Shown: one piece after another, positions 57,439-64,000 of the stretch | Position numbering within the stretch: position 1 is the first letter of the stretch | Layout: the number at the start of each line of letters is the position of its first letter | Assembly: GCF_039539485.1 (NCBI RefSeq) | Contig: NZ_BAABDF010000007.1 | Span: 1,178,001 to 1,242,000 of the forward strand | Direction of reading: 5' to 3' | DNA: 64,000 nucleotides | Origin: Celeribacter arenosi | GTDB taxonomy: Bacteria; Pseudomonadota; Alphaproteobacteria; Rhodobacterales; Rhodobacteraceae | Made by a program: the position numbers and the translations under genes | Notes under the pieces: generated by a model | The model's database searches: none | What the model was told of the DNA's origin: nothing | What the model saw: the letters and a program-made list of their open reading frames with translations, nothing else

Positions 57439-59532
57439 CTAACCTACAGAAATTAAACGAATAGCTTCGTCTTTTTCCATCAACCACAGGAACAGGCGGA
57501 CGGCCAACCCGCGCTCGGACTTCAGATCAGGATCATCGTGAAGCAATTTGCGGGCATCAGATTGCGCCAAAGCCATGAGGGCTGACTGACGCTCCAAATC
57601 GGCGATGCGGAACCGCGGCAACCCCGACTGCGCGGTCCCCAACACATCTCCCGCCCCCCGCATCGCGAGGTCCTCTTCAGCTATCCTGAAACCGTCATCT
57701 GTTTCACGAAGGATCTCGAGGCGTCGTCGCCCGCTTTCACTCAAAGGAGGTTGGTAAAGCAGCAAACAGGTCGAAACGACATCACCCCGCCCCACGCGCC
57801 CGCGCAGTTGGTGCAACTGGGCGAGACCGAAGTGCTCGGCCCGTTCGATCACCATAATCGACGCGTTCGGTACGTTCACGCCAACTTCGATGACGGTCGT
57901 CGCCACGAGAACCGAGATGTCTCCGGCCGCGAACCGTGCCATGACGGCGTCTTTGTCCTCTGATGGCATCTGCCCGTGCAACAAACCCACCCGTCCCTCA
58001 CCGAGGCTCGCGCGAAGCATTTTAAATCGCTCTTCGGCCGCCATCATGTCGACGACTTCACTTTCCTCCACCAACGGGCATACCCAATAGGCCTGCCGCC
58101 CGTCCTGCACCGCACCGCGCAGATGATCCACAACTTCGTCGAGCCGCTCGGTCGAACTTAGCGCCGTGCGAACAGCGGTGCGTCCGGGCGGTTTTTCATC
58201 CAGCACCGACAAATCCATATCGCCGTAGTGGGCCAAAGAAAGCGAACGCGGAATCGGCGTTGCGGTCATGACGAGAACATCGACTGATTTGCCCTTTTGT
58301 GCGAGTGCCAACCGCTGTGCGACACCGAACCGGTGCTGTTCGTCGACAATTGCCAGTCTGAGGTCGCAAAACACGACTTCGGGCTGAAAAAGCGCGTGGG
58401 TTCCGACCAGAATGTCGATGTCACCGCGCGCCAGCGCCGCGAGTTTTTGCGAACGCGCCGCACCTTTGTCCCGCCCCGTCAGGAGTTCAACCCGCACACC
58501 TGCTGCCTGTGCGAGCGGATGTAGCCCGTCAAAATGTTGCCGCGCGAGGATCTCTGTCGGGGCCATCATTGCGCCCTGCCCGCCGGCCTCGACGGCTATC
58601 AAAAGCGCCATCAACGCAACAAGCGTTTTGCCCGAACCAACATCCCCCATGAGCAAACGGTTCATCCGGACCGGCGCTGCCATGTCATTTTCAATATCAC
58701 GAATGGCGCGATCCTGTGCCCCCGTTGGCCGGTAAGGAAGAGAAGCCAAAACCGAGCCGCGAGAAGCCCCGTTCCCAACCGTGGGCCGCCCTTTTCCACG
58801 ACGGGCACGTGCGCGGGCCAAAGCCAAAGTGACCTGATGGGCAAACAATTCATCATAGGCGAGGCGTTGGCGGGCCGGTGAAACCGGCGTCACCTCGTTG
58901 GTTGAAAGAGGCGCATGCGCCGCCTTGAGCGCCTCTGCAAAACTCGGCCATCCTTCTCGCGCGCGCAGCCCCGGATCAATCCATTCCGGCAGATCGGGCA
59001 ACAGATCAATCGCCGCACGCGCAGCTTTGGCGACGGTTTTTTGCGTCACACCCGCAGTTAGCGGATAGACAGGCTCGAACATTGGCAGGTCGTCGCTGGC
59101 CGCGGGATCAAGAATGTGATCCGGGTGCGGCATCTGTATCTGGCCATCAAAAAGCTCCGTCTTTCCCGACACCAGTCGTTTTACACCAACCGGTAGTTGT
59201 TTTTCGATCCAGTCGCTTGCGCCACGGAAAAACACGACCTGAAAAGTCGTCGCGGCATCTTCGAGGAAAACGCGATGCGGCAACCCTTTGCGGCGCGGCA
59301 GTTGATGACGCAGAACCTTGGCGACCACGGTGACAACTTCACCGGCCGGGACCTCAGTGACACTGTCGCGGCGACGCCGGTCGATCACAGAATGAGGAAG
59401 GGTGAATAGCAGATCGCGCGGGCGCACAACTGACAGGCCGGAAAACGATTTGGCCGTTTTGGGACCAACCCCGGGCAGGCTTTCAAGACCTGCAAAAAGG
59501 GGGAACAATTTGGCTGGGCGGCCCGCACTCAT
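57439..59532 (-). CDS. recG: ATP-dependent DNA helicase RecG
   Basis: A 697-residue helicase: an N-terminal wedge/OB region (DLLFTLPHSVIDRRRRDSV), Walker A GDVGSGKTLVA around Lys302, DEQH box IVDEQHRFGV at 396-405, and the C-terminal helicase motifs VATTVIEVGVNVPNASIMVI and QLRGRVGRG. RecG remodels stalled forks and Holliday junctions. It overlaps ligA by four bases (ATGA), giving an operon of two DNA-repair genes. Confidence 0.96.
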   Translation of the reverse strand: MSAGRPAKLFPLFAGLESLPGVGPKTAKSFSGLSVVRPRDLLFTLPHSVIDRRRRDSVTEVPAGEVVTVVAKVLRHQLPRRKGLPHRVFLEDAATTFQVVFFRGASDWIEKQLPVGVKRLVSGKTELFDGQIQMPHPDHILDPAASDDLPMFEPVYPLTAGVTQKTVAKAARAAIDLLPDLPEWIDPGLRAREGWPSFAEALKAAHAPLSTNEVTPVSPARQRLAYDELFAHQVTLALARARARRGKGRPTVGNGASRGSVLASLPYRPTGAQDRAIRDIENDMAAPVRMNRLLMGDVGSGKTLVALMALLIAVEAGGQGAMMAPTEILARQHFDGLHPLAQAAGVRVELLTGRDKGAARSQKLAALARGDIDILVGTHALFQPEVVFCDLRLAIVDEQHRFGVAQRLALAQKGKSVDVLVMTATPIPRSLSLAHYGDMDLSVLDEKPPGRTAVRTALSSTERLDEVVDHLRGAVQDGRQAYWVCPLVEESEVVDMMAAEERFKMLRASLGEGRVGLLHGQMPSEDKDAVMARFAAGDISVLVATTVIEVGVNVPNASIMVIERAEHFGLAQLHQLRGRVGRGDVVSTCLLLYQPPLSESGRRRLEILRETDDGFRIAEEDLAMRGAGDVLGTAQSGLPRFRIADLERQSALMALAQSDARKLLHDDPDLKSERGLAVRLFLWLMEKDEAIRLISVG

Positions 59533-61640
59533 GTGTCACCGATGAGGTCGAGCCACGCATCTTCATCAATGATTTCGATGCCGAGCTCCGCGGCTTTCTT
59601 GGCCTTGGACCCCGCACCAGGTCCCGCAATCAGGATATCGGTTTTCGCAGAAATGGAGCCCGACACCTTTGCACCAAGCGCTTCGGCGCGTGCTTTCGCT
59701 TCGGCGCGCGTCATCTTTTCCAGTGTGCCCGTGAAAACGACCGTTTTTCCACTAACCGGGCTATCCGACGCAGGCGGCGCAGCATCGACGATGTCCAGAT
59801 GCGCAATCAACCGATTGATGGAGTCACGTTCGGCGGGCTGATGAAATGTCATGATCAAGGATGTCGCCATCACCGCCCCAACACCGTCGATCGACAACAG
59901 ATCGTCCCATGCGGCGCCCTCTCCGACCTGTGCGGATAGAATTGCATTTTGAAAACTGCCCCAGTCGCCGAAATGGGTTGCCAGGAGCGATGCCGAACTC
60001 TCTCCGACATGGCGTATACCGAGCGCAAATATTAAACGGGACAGAGAAATCCGGCGCTTTTCGTCAATCGCCGCAAACAGGTTCGTGGCCGATTTTTCGC
60101 CCCATCCTTCGCGGTTTTTCAGTTGGCGCAGCCCTTGGCCGTAACGGCCATACAATTCAAAAATGTCGGCGGGTTCGCGGACCCAACCGTCCGCATAGAA
60201 CTGTTCGACCTGCTTTGCGCCCAGCCCTTCAATATCGAATGCCGCGCGCGACACAAAATGTTTAAGTTTTTCAACTGCTTGGGCCGGACAAATCAACCCG
60301 CCCGTGCATCGGCGGACGGCGTCCCCTTCGTCGCGGATCGCCTCGGAGCCGCATTCGGGACATATGGTCGGGAAAACGAAAGGTTCGGAGTCCTTGGGGC
60401 GCTTTGCGAGGTCGACATCGGCGATCTTGGGGATCACGTCGCCCGCACGATAAACCTGCACCCAGTCGCCAACACGTATGTCTTTGCCATCGCGGATTTC
60501 ATCGCCGTTGCTGTCCAGACCCGCAATGTAATCTTCGTTGTGCAATGTTGCGTTCGACACAACGACACCACCTACCGTGACCGGATGCAGCCGGCCGACG
60601 GGTGACAGCGCCCCAGTGCGACCGACCTGAATGTCGATTGCTTCCAGACGCGTCCACGCCAATTCAGCTGGAAATTTATGTGCAATAGCCCAACGCGGCG
60701 TTGTCGAGCGAAACCCCAACCGACGCTGGAAATCGAGGTCGTCAACTTTGTACACGACGCCATCGATATCGTAGCCGAGGGTCGCACGTTGAAGTTCGAT
60801 GGCGCGGAAATGGTCAAGAAGGGACTCGAGATCATCGAAGCGTCGGGTCAGTGGATTGGTCTTGAAACCCAACCGGGCCAGCCTGCGAATGGCCTCGGAT
60901 TGGGTCTGCGCGAGGGGTTCTGATACCTCGCCCCAAGCATAGGCAAAGAATTTCAGTGGCCGTGATCGGGTAATTTCCGCATCAAGTTGGCGCAGGGACC
61001 CAGCTGCCGCATTGCGCGGGTTGGCGAAAGTTTTGCCCCCGCGGGATTCTTGTCGGGCGTTTAGGGCATCGAAATCCGCATGGCTCATGTAAACTTCGCC
61101 ACGGACCTCCAAAACGTCCGGCGCGGGCTCGATCACGGTTGGGATGTCGTCGATCGTTCGGGCATTGGATGTGACATTTTCACCTGTCTCACCGTCACCG
61201 CGCGTGGCCGCATAGACCAGTTGGCCCTCTTCGTAACGCAGAGAAAGCGAAAGTCCGTCAATTTTGGGTTCGCCCGTATAGGCGACAGGATCGGACACGC
61301 CGAGGTATTTGCGGATAGAGGTGTCGAATTCACGCACGTCGTTATCATCAAACGCGTTGGACAGAGACATCATCCGCACGGCGTGCTTGATCTTACCAAA
61401 GCCTGCAGATGCCGGAGCACCGACTTGCTGTGACGGGCTGTCTTTGCGCACAAGTTCGGGAAAACGTGTTTCCAAATCGGCGTTGCGACGTCTGAGAGCG
61501 TCAAAGTCGGCGTCGCTCATCACGGGAGCGTCGTCACCGTGGTATGCGGTGTTGGCGTTGGAGATTATCTGCGCGAGCCGCGCGAGTTCCGAGCGGGCTT
61601 CTTCTTCACTCATCTTTTCGATGGGCTTATCGCCAGACAT
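59529..61640 (-). CDS. ligA: NAD-dependent DNA ligase
   Basis: A 703-residue ligase. The adenylated lysine is Lys126 in YTGEPKIDGLSLSL; the OB and zinc finger (CPECGSEAIRDEGDAVRRCTGG cut to CPECGSE ... RCTGGLICPAQ) and helix-hairpin-helix region are present, and a BRCT domain (SDSPVSGKTVVFTGTL ...) closes the protein. The ATG at 61640 is chosen because GGGGAGG lies 8 bases upstream; an ATG 33 bases before it has none. It is essential for DNA replication. Confidence 0.96.
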   Translation of the reverse strand: MSGDKPIEKMSEEEARSELARLAQIISNANTAYHGDDAPVMSDADFDALRRRNADLETRFPELVRKDSPSQQVGAPASAGFGKIKHAVRMMSLSNAFDDNDVREFDTSIRKYLGVSDPVAYTGEPKIDGLSLSLRYEEGQLVYAATRGDGETGENVTSNARTIDDIPTVIEPAPDVLEVRGEVYMSHADFDALNARQESRGGKTFANPRNAAAGSLRQLDAEITRSRPLKFFAYAWGEVSEPLAQTQSEAIRRLARLGFKTNPLTRRFDDLESLLDHFRAIELQRATLGYDIDGVVYKVDDLDFQRRLGFRSTTPRWAIAHKFPAELAWTRLEAIDIQVGRTGALSPVGRLHPVTVGGVVVSNATLHNEDYIAGLDSNGDEIRDGKDIRVGDWVQVYRAGDVIPKIADVDLAKRPKDSEPFVFPTICPECGSEAIRDEGDAVRRCTGGLICPAQAVEKLKHFVSRAAFDIEGLGAKQVEQFYADGWVREPADIFELYGRYGQGLRQLKNREGWGEKSATNLFAAIDEKRRISLSRLIFALGIRHVGESSASLLATHFGDWGSFQNAILSAQVGEGAAWDDLLSIDGVGAVMATSLIMTFHQPAERDSINRLIAHLDIVDAAPPASDSPVSGKTVVFTGTLEKMTRAEAKARAEALGAKVSGSISAKTDILIAGPGAGSKAKKAAELGIEIIDEDAWLDLIGDT

Positions 61641-61779
61641 TATGCGACCTCCCCGTTTCACACCAGCACCCAAGGTTTAGGCGCGGGTTTCGAGGAGGTC
61701 CATAGGGAGAACGAAAGAGATCGGTAATTCGGTGGGCGAAGCACGCCGGTGCTTCGCCACATTGTCTCACAGGGCGTGG

Positions 61780-62496
61780 TTAGGCCCCGACGGCAATCTG
61801 TTGGTCTGTTCCGCTCGTCGTTTCGGGATCGCGCAGCACATATCCACGCCCCCAAACCGTTTCGATGTAATTGTCACCAGCCGTCGCATTCGCGAGTTTC
61901 TTGCGAAGTTTACAGATGAATACGTCGATGATCTTCAATTCAGGCTCGTCCATGCCGCCATAGAGATGGTTAAGGAACATCTCTTTGGTAAGCGTGGTGC
62001 CTTTGCGAAGCGATAGGAGTTCGAGCATCTGGTACTCTTTACCGGTCAGGTGAACCGGAACGCTGCCGGAGGCCACCGTTTTGGCATCAAGGTTAACCTC
62101 GATCTTGCCGGTTTTGATGACCGACTGAGAATGGCCTTTGGAGCGGCGAATGATTGCGTGGATACGGGCCACCAACTCTTCGCGGTGGAACGGTTTGGTC
62201 AGGTAATCGTCGGCACCAAAACCAAAGCCCTTAATTTTGTTCTCTGTATCGTCCGCGCCTGAAAGGATCAGGATTGGCGTATCTACACGGGCCAGACGCA
62301 ACTGGCGCAGGACCTCGTGGCCGTGCATGTCGGGCAGACCGAGGTCGAGAAGGATCAAGTCATAATCATAGAGCTTGGCCAGATCGATCCCCTCCTCGCC
62401 AAGGTCCGTTGTATAGACATTCAGGTTGGCGTGGGACAGCATCAACTCGATGCTCTTTGATGTCGTGGGATCGTCTTCGACCAGCAAAATTCTCAT
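61780..62496 (-). CDS. ctrA: Cell-cycle response regulator CtrA
   Basis: A 238-residue OmpR-class regulator very close to Caulobacter CtrA: MRILLVEDDPTTSKSIELML at the N-terminus, phospho-acceptor Asp51 in LILLDLGLPDMHG, and DNA-binding region HLTGKEYQMLELLSLRKGTT with KIIDVFICKLRKKL. The C-terminal tail is variable. In Rhodobacterales CtrA is not essential and controls motility and gene transfer agents. Its upstream region has a LexA-type repeat and a CtrA-like box, and the SciP-type inhibitor gene precedes it on the same strand. Confidence 0.96.
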   Translation of the reverse strand: MRILLVEDDPTTSKSIELMLSHANLNVYTTDLGEEGIDLAKLYDYDLILLDLGLPDMHGHEVLRQLRLARVDTPILILSGADDTENKIKGFGFGADDYLTKPFHREELVARIHAIIRRSKGHSQSVIKTGKIEVNLDAKTVASGSVPVHLTGKEYQMLELLSLRKGTTLTKEMFLNHLYGGMDEPELKIIDVFICKLRKKLANATAGDNYIETVWGRGYVLRDPETTSGTDQQIAVGA

Positions 62497-62528
62497 GACC
62501 CGTCTCTCCTTGGCTCAATACACTACGC

Positions 62529-62543
62529 GTTCACCGTGTGTTC
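62529..62543 (-). promoter_or_regulatory. LexA-type (SOS) box upstream of ctrA
   Basis: GTTC-ACCGTGT-GTTC on the plus strand (GAAC-N7-GAAC on the ctrA strand) lies 33-47 bases before the ctrA start. The spacer is almost the same as in the second box at 12969-12983 (ACCGCGT). It fits the alphaproteobacterial LexA operator and could place ctrA under SOS control. Confidence 0.55.
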
Positions 62544-62570
62544 AAATCTGCCTCGACGATGGCCAAAAAT

Positions 62571-62587
62571 GGTTAATCACACGTTAC
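62571..62587 (-). promoter_or_regulatory. CtrA-like box upstream of ctrA
   Basis: On the ctrA strand, GTAA-CGTGTGA-TTAACC matches the CtrA consensus TTAA-N7-TTAACC in nine of ten positions, about 75-91 bases before the start. It would allow autoregulation, known for ctrA in Caulobacter. Confidence 0.5.
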
Positions 62588-62614
62588 CAGAAACTAAGGA
62601 ATACCCTACACAAC

Positions 62615-62893
62615 TTAAAGTTGTCTATATTTTTGTACCGCTGTTGCCTTTAGAGCCGTTTCACCGTGCGCCTGAATCGCATTTCGCCAGGAATTAAATT
62701 CCTCTTCGGACAACCCATAGGTCTTCAACGCCTCGGTCAGAGGAATCAATCCGTAGGCGACACCCTTTACAATTGCAGCCTTTCGCGACGCCACCCAACG
62801 ACGGGTATTTGTGGGCGGTAAATCCGCGCGCGTCATGATTGTACCATCAGGAAGAACCACGGCTCTGGGCCCATCAACCTTTTTCAAAAACAT
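62615..62893 (-). CDS. sciP: SciP-type CtrA inhibitor (DUF1153)
   Basis: A 92-residue helical protein with the DUF1153 pattern RWVASRKAAIVKGVAYGLIP, LSEEEFNSWRNAIQAHGETA and QKYRQL. In Caulobacter, SciP binds CtrA and blocks its recruitment of RNA polymerase in the swarmer stage. The ATG at 62893 has AGGTGG upstream; a GTG 9 bases further up is an alternative. Its end is 118 bases from ctrA. A GATTC (GANTC) methylation site of the CcrM type lies 43 bases upstream of the start. Confidence 0.85.
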   Translation of the reverse strand: MFLKKVDGPRAVVLPDGTIMTRADLPPTNTRRWVASRKAAIVKGVAYGLIPLTEALKTYGLSEEEFNSWRNAIQAHGETALKATAVQKYRQL

Positions 62894-63022
62894 CTTTTCC
62901 ACCTCTCACAATGAAATTACACCCCCGTTGTGCGGGATTCCTCTTAATGGCAAATGAAACTCCCCCTTGAGAGTAGATGGCATTTTCCTATATTCCGCAC
63001 ATACTCCAGAAAGGTTTTGTTC

Positions 63023-64000
63023 ATGGCTCACGACGGCACACACCCGTTGAACTCACTTGGCTTTGCCAAACCCCCGTCGCAAACACGTGTAGTGGTTGCG
63101 ATGTCCGGTGGTGTGGACAGCTCGGTCGTGGCCGCACAATTGGCCGAAGAAGGCTATGATGTCGTTGGCGTCACGCTGCAGCTCTACGACCACGGTGCTG
63201 CCTTGGCGAAAAAAGGCGCATGCTGTGCAGGGATCGATATCCACGATGCCCGCCGTGTGTCCGAGGAAATGGGTTTCCCCCACTATGTGCTCGACTACGA
63301 AAACATTTTCAAAGACGCCGTGATCGACGAATTCGCCGACAGCTATCTCGCGGGGGCCACGCCGGTGCCCTGCATTCGCTGCAACGAACGCGTGAAATTC
63401 AAGGACCTGCTGGAAACCGCCAAGGACCTCGATGCCGACTGCATGGCGACAGGCCACTATATTCAACGCGTCATGGGGGCGAACGGCCCCGAATTGCATT
63501 CGGCCACGGATGCGGCGCGCGATCAGTCCTATTTCCTGTTTTCGACAACGCCAGAACAGCTCGATTTCTTGCGCTTTCCGCTCGGCCACCTGCCCTCAAA
63601 AGACGCGACCCGTAAATTGGCAGCGAAATACGGGCTGAGTGTCGCGGACAAACCCGACAGTCAGGACATTTGCTTTGTGCCCGATGGCAACTACGCCTCG
63701 GTGATCGAAAAACTGCGCCCCGGCGCGGCGGAGCCCGGCGAGATCGTCGATCAGGAAGGTCGCGTACGCGGCACCCATAACGGTGTGATCCACTACACCA
63801 TTGGCCAACGTCGCGGTCTGGGCATCGGCGGCCTCGAGGAGCCGATGTATGTGGTCAAACTCGACGTCGACACGCGCCGCGTGATTGTCGGGCCCAAAGA
63901 GATGCTCGCCACGCGCAAAATTCCGGTGCGCGAAATCAACTGGTTGGGTGACGAACCCTTCACCTCGCGCAGCGAATGGCACTTGGGCGTCAAAGTCCGC
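63023..64000 (+). CDS. mnmA: tRNA-specific 2-thiouridylase MnmA, partial
   Basis: The first 326 residues are visible; the gene continues beyond the window. PP-loop SGGVDSS (residues about 28-34), the conserved CIRCNERVKFKDLL with the catalytic cysteine, and the second cysteine in KPDSQDICFVPDG are present, as is YTIGQRRGLGIGG. It thiolates U34 of tRNAs for Lys, Glu and Gln. AAAGG lies 8 bases before the ATG. Confidence 0.95.
   Translation, partial: MAHDGTHPLNSLGFAKPPSQTRVVVAMSGGVDSSVVAAQLAEEGYDVVGVTLQLYDHGAALAKKGACCAGIDIHDARRVSEEMGFPHYVLDYENIFKDAVIDEFADSYLAGATPVPCIRCNERVKFKDLLETAKDLDADCMATGHYIQRVMGANGPELHSATDAARDQSYFLFSTTPEQLDFLRFPLGHLPSKDATRKLAAKYGLSVADKPDSQDICFVPDGNYASVIEKLRPGAAEPGEIVDQEGRVRGTHNGVIHYTIGQRRGLGIGGLEEPMYVVKLDVDTRRVIVGPKEMLATRKIPVREINWLGDEPFTSRSEWHLGVKVR

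Overview
The window looks like a chromosomal segment of an alphaproteobacterium of the order Rhodobacterales (Roseobacter group); the genus cannot be fixed from this sequence. The reasons are a CtrA regulator next to a SciP-type (DUF1153) inhibitor, a class II DAHP synthase, a metal-ligand-poor HemB of the Rhodobacter type, Usg, a 'component of SufBCD complex' protein, long-form PstC/PstA, TrmFO, GluQ-RS, pseudouridine catabolism genes and an RTX-Hint protein. Base composition is moderately GC-rich throughout and no prophage, transposase, integrase or CRISPR array was seen. Almost all genes are housekeeping or conserved accessory genes, tightly packed and often with ATGA stop/start overlaps.

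Layout. 1-2.9 kb (minus): a corrinoid-protein reactivator (cut by the window edge), RluE, a methyltetrahydrofolate:corrinoid methyltransferase and a small 'virulence factor' family protein, probably parts of a split B12-dependent methionine synthase. 3-12 kb: Ppx/GppA phosphatase, SYLF lipoprotein, DoxX, hemB, SufBCD-component protein, mfd and a Bcr/CflA-type exporter. 12-16.6 kb: FrnE-like DsbA, a small one-helix membrane protein behind overlapping LexA-type operators, an XRE-cupin regulator, two tiny overlapping lipoproteins (one entericidin-like), a YejA-like binding protein and a candidate small RNA. 16.6-23.6 kb: 3-hydroxybutyrate dehydrogenase, patatin phospholipase, DUF502, psuK-psuG, rpsB-tsf. 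24-33 kb: a LuxR-type solo regulator and a complete phosphate regulon (phoR, pstS, pstC, pstA, pstB, phoU, phoB) with a recognisable Pho box. 33-43.7 kb: gamma carbonic anhydrase, gmk, PAS_5 protein, DAHP synthase and a seven-gene branched-chain-amino-acid-type ABC transporter operon. 43.7-57 kb: RTX-Hint protein, tRNA-Leu(CAA), zinc metallopeptidase, YqaA-dsbB, usg, gyrA, an outer-membrane barrel candidate, trmFO-gluQ, hisI, a NifU-like scaffold and a soluble chemoreceptor. 57-64 kb: a 40-residue membrane protein, ligA-recG, ctrA, sciP and mnmA (cut by the window edge).

How parts connect. The phosphate genes form one minus-strand transcription unit sensed by PhoR and switched by PhoB through the Pho box in front of pstS. 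The cell-cycle genes sciP and ctrA are adjacent, and the ctrA leader region carries a LexA-type direct repeat (GTTC-N7-GTTC) and a CtrA-like box, suggesting that DNA damage and CtrA itself both feed into ctrA. The same LexA-type repeat occurs twice, overlapping, upstream of the 76-residue membrane protein at 13.1 kb, which makes that gene the best candidate in the window for an undescribed SOS function. CtrA-like boxes are also seen before the soluble chemoreceptor and the PAS_5 gene.

Limits. All product calls come from reading translations and recognising families; no database search was run. Regulatory sites are pattern matches and are marked with lower confidence.
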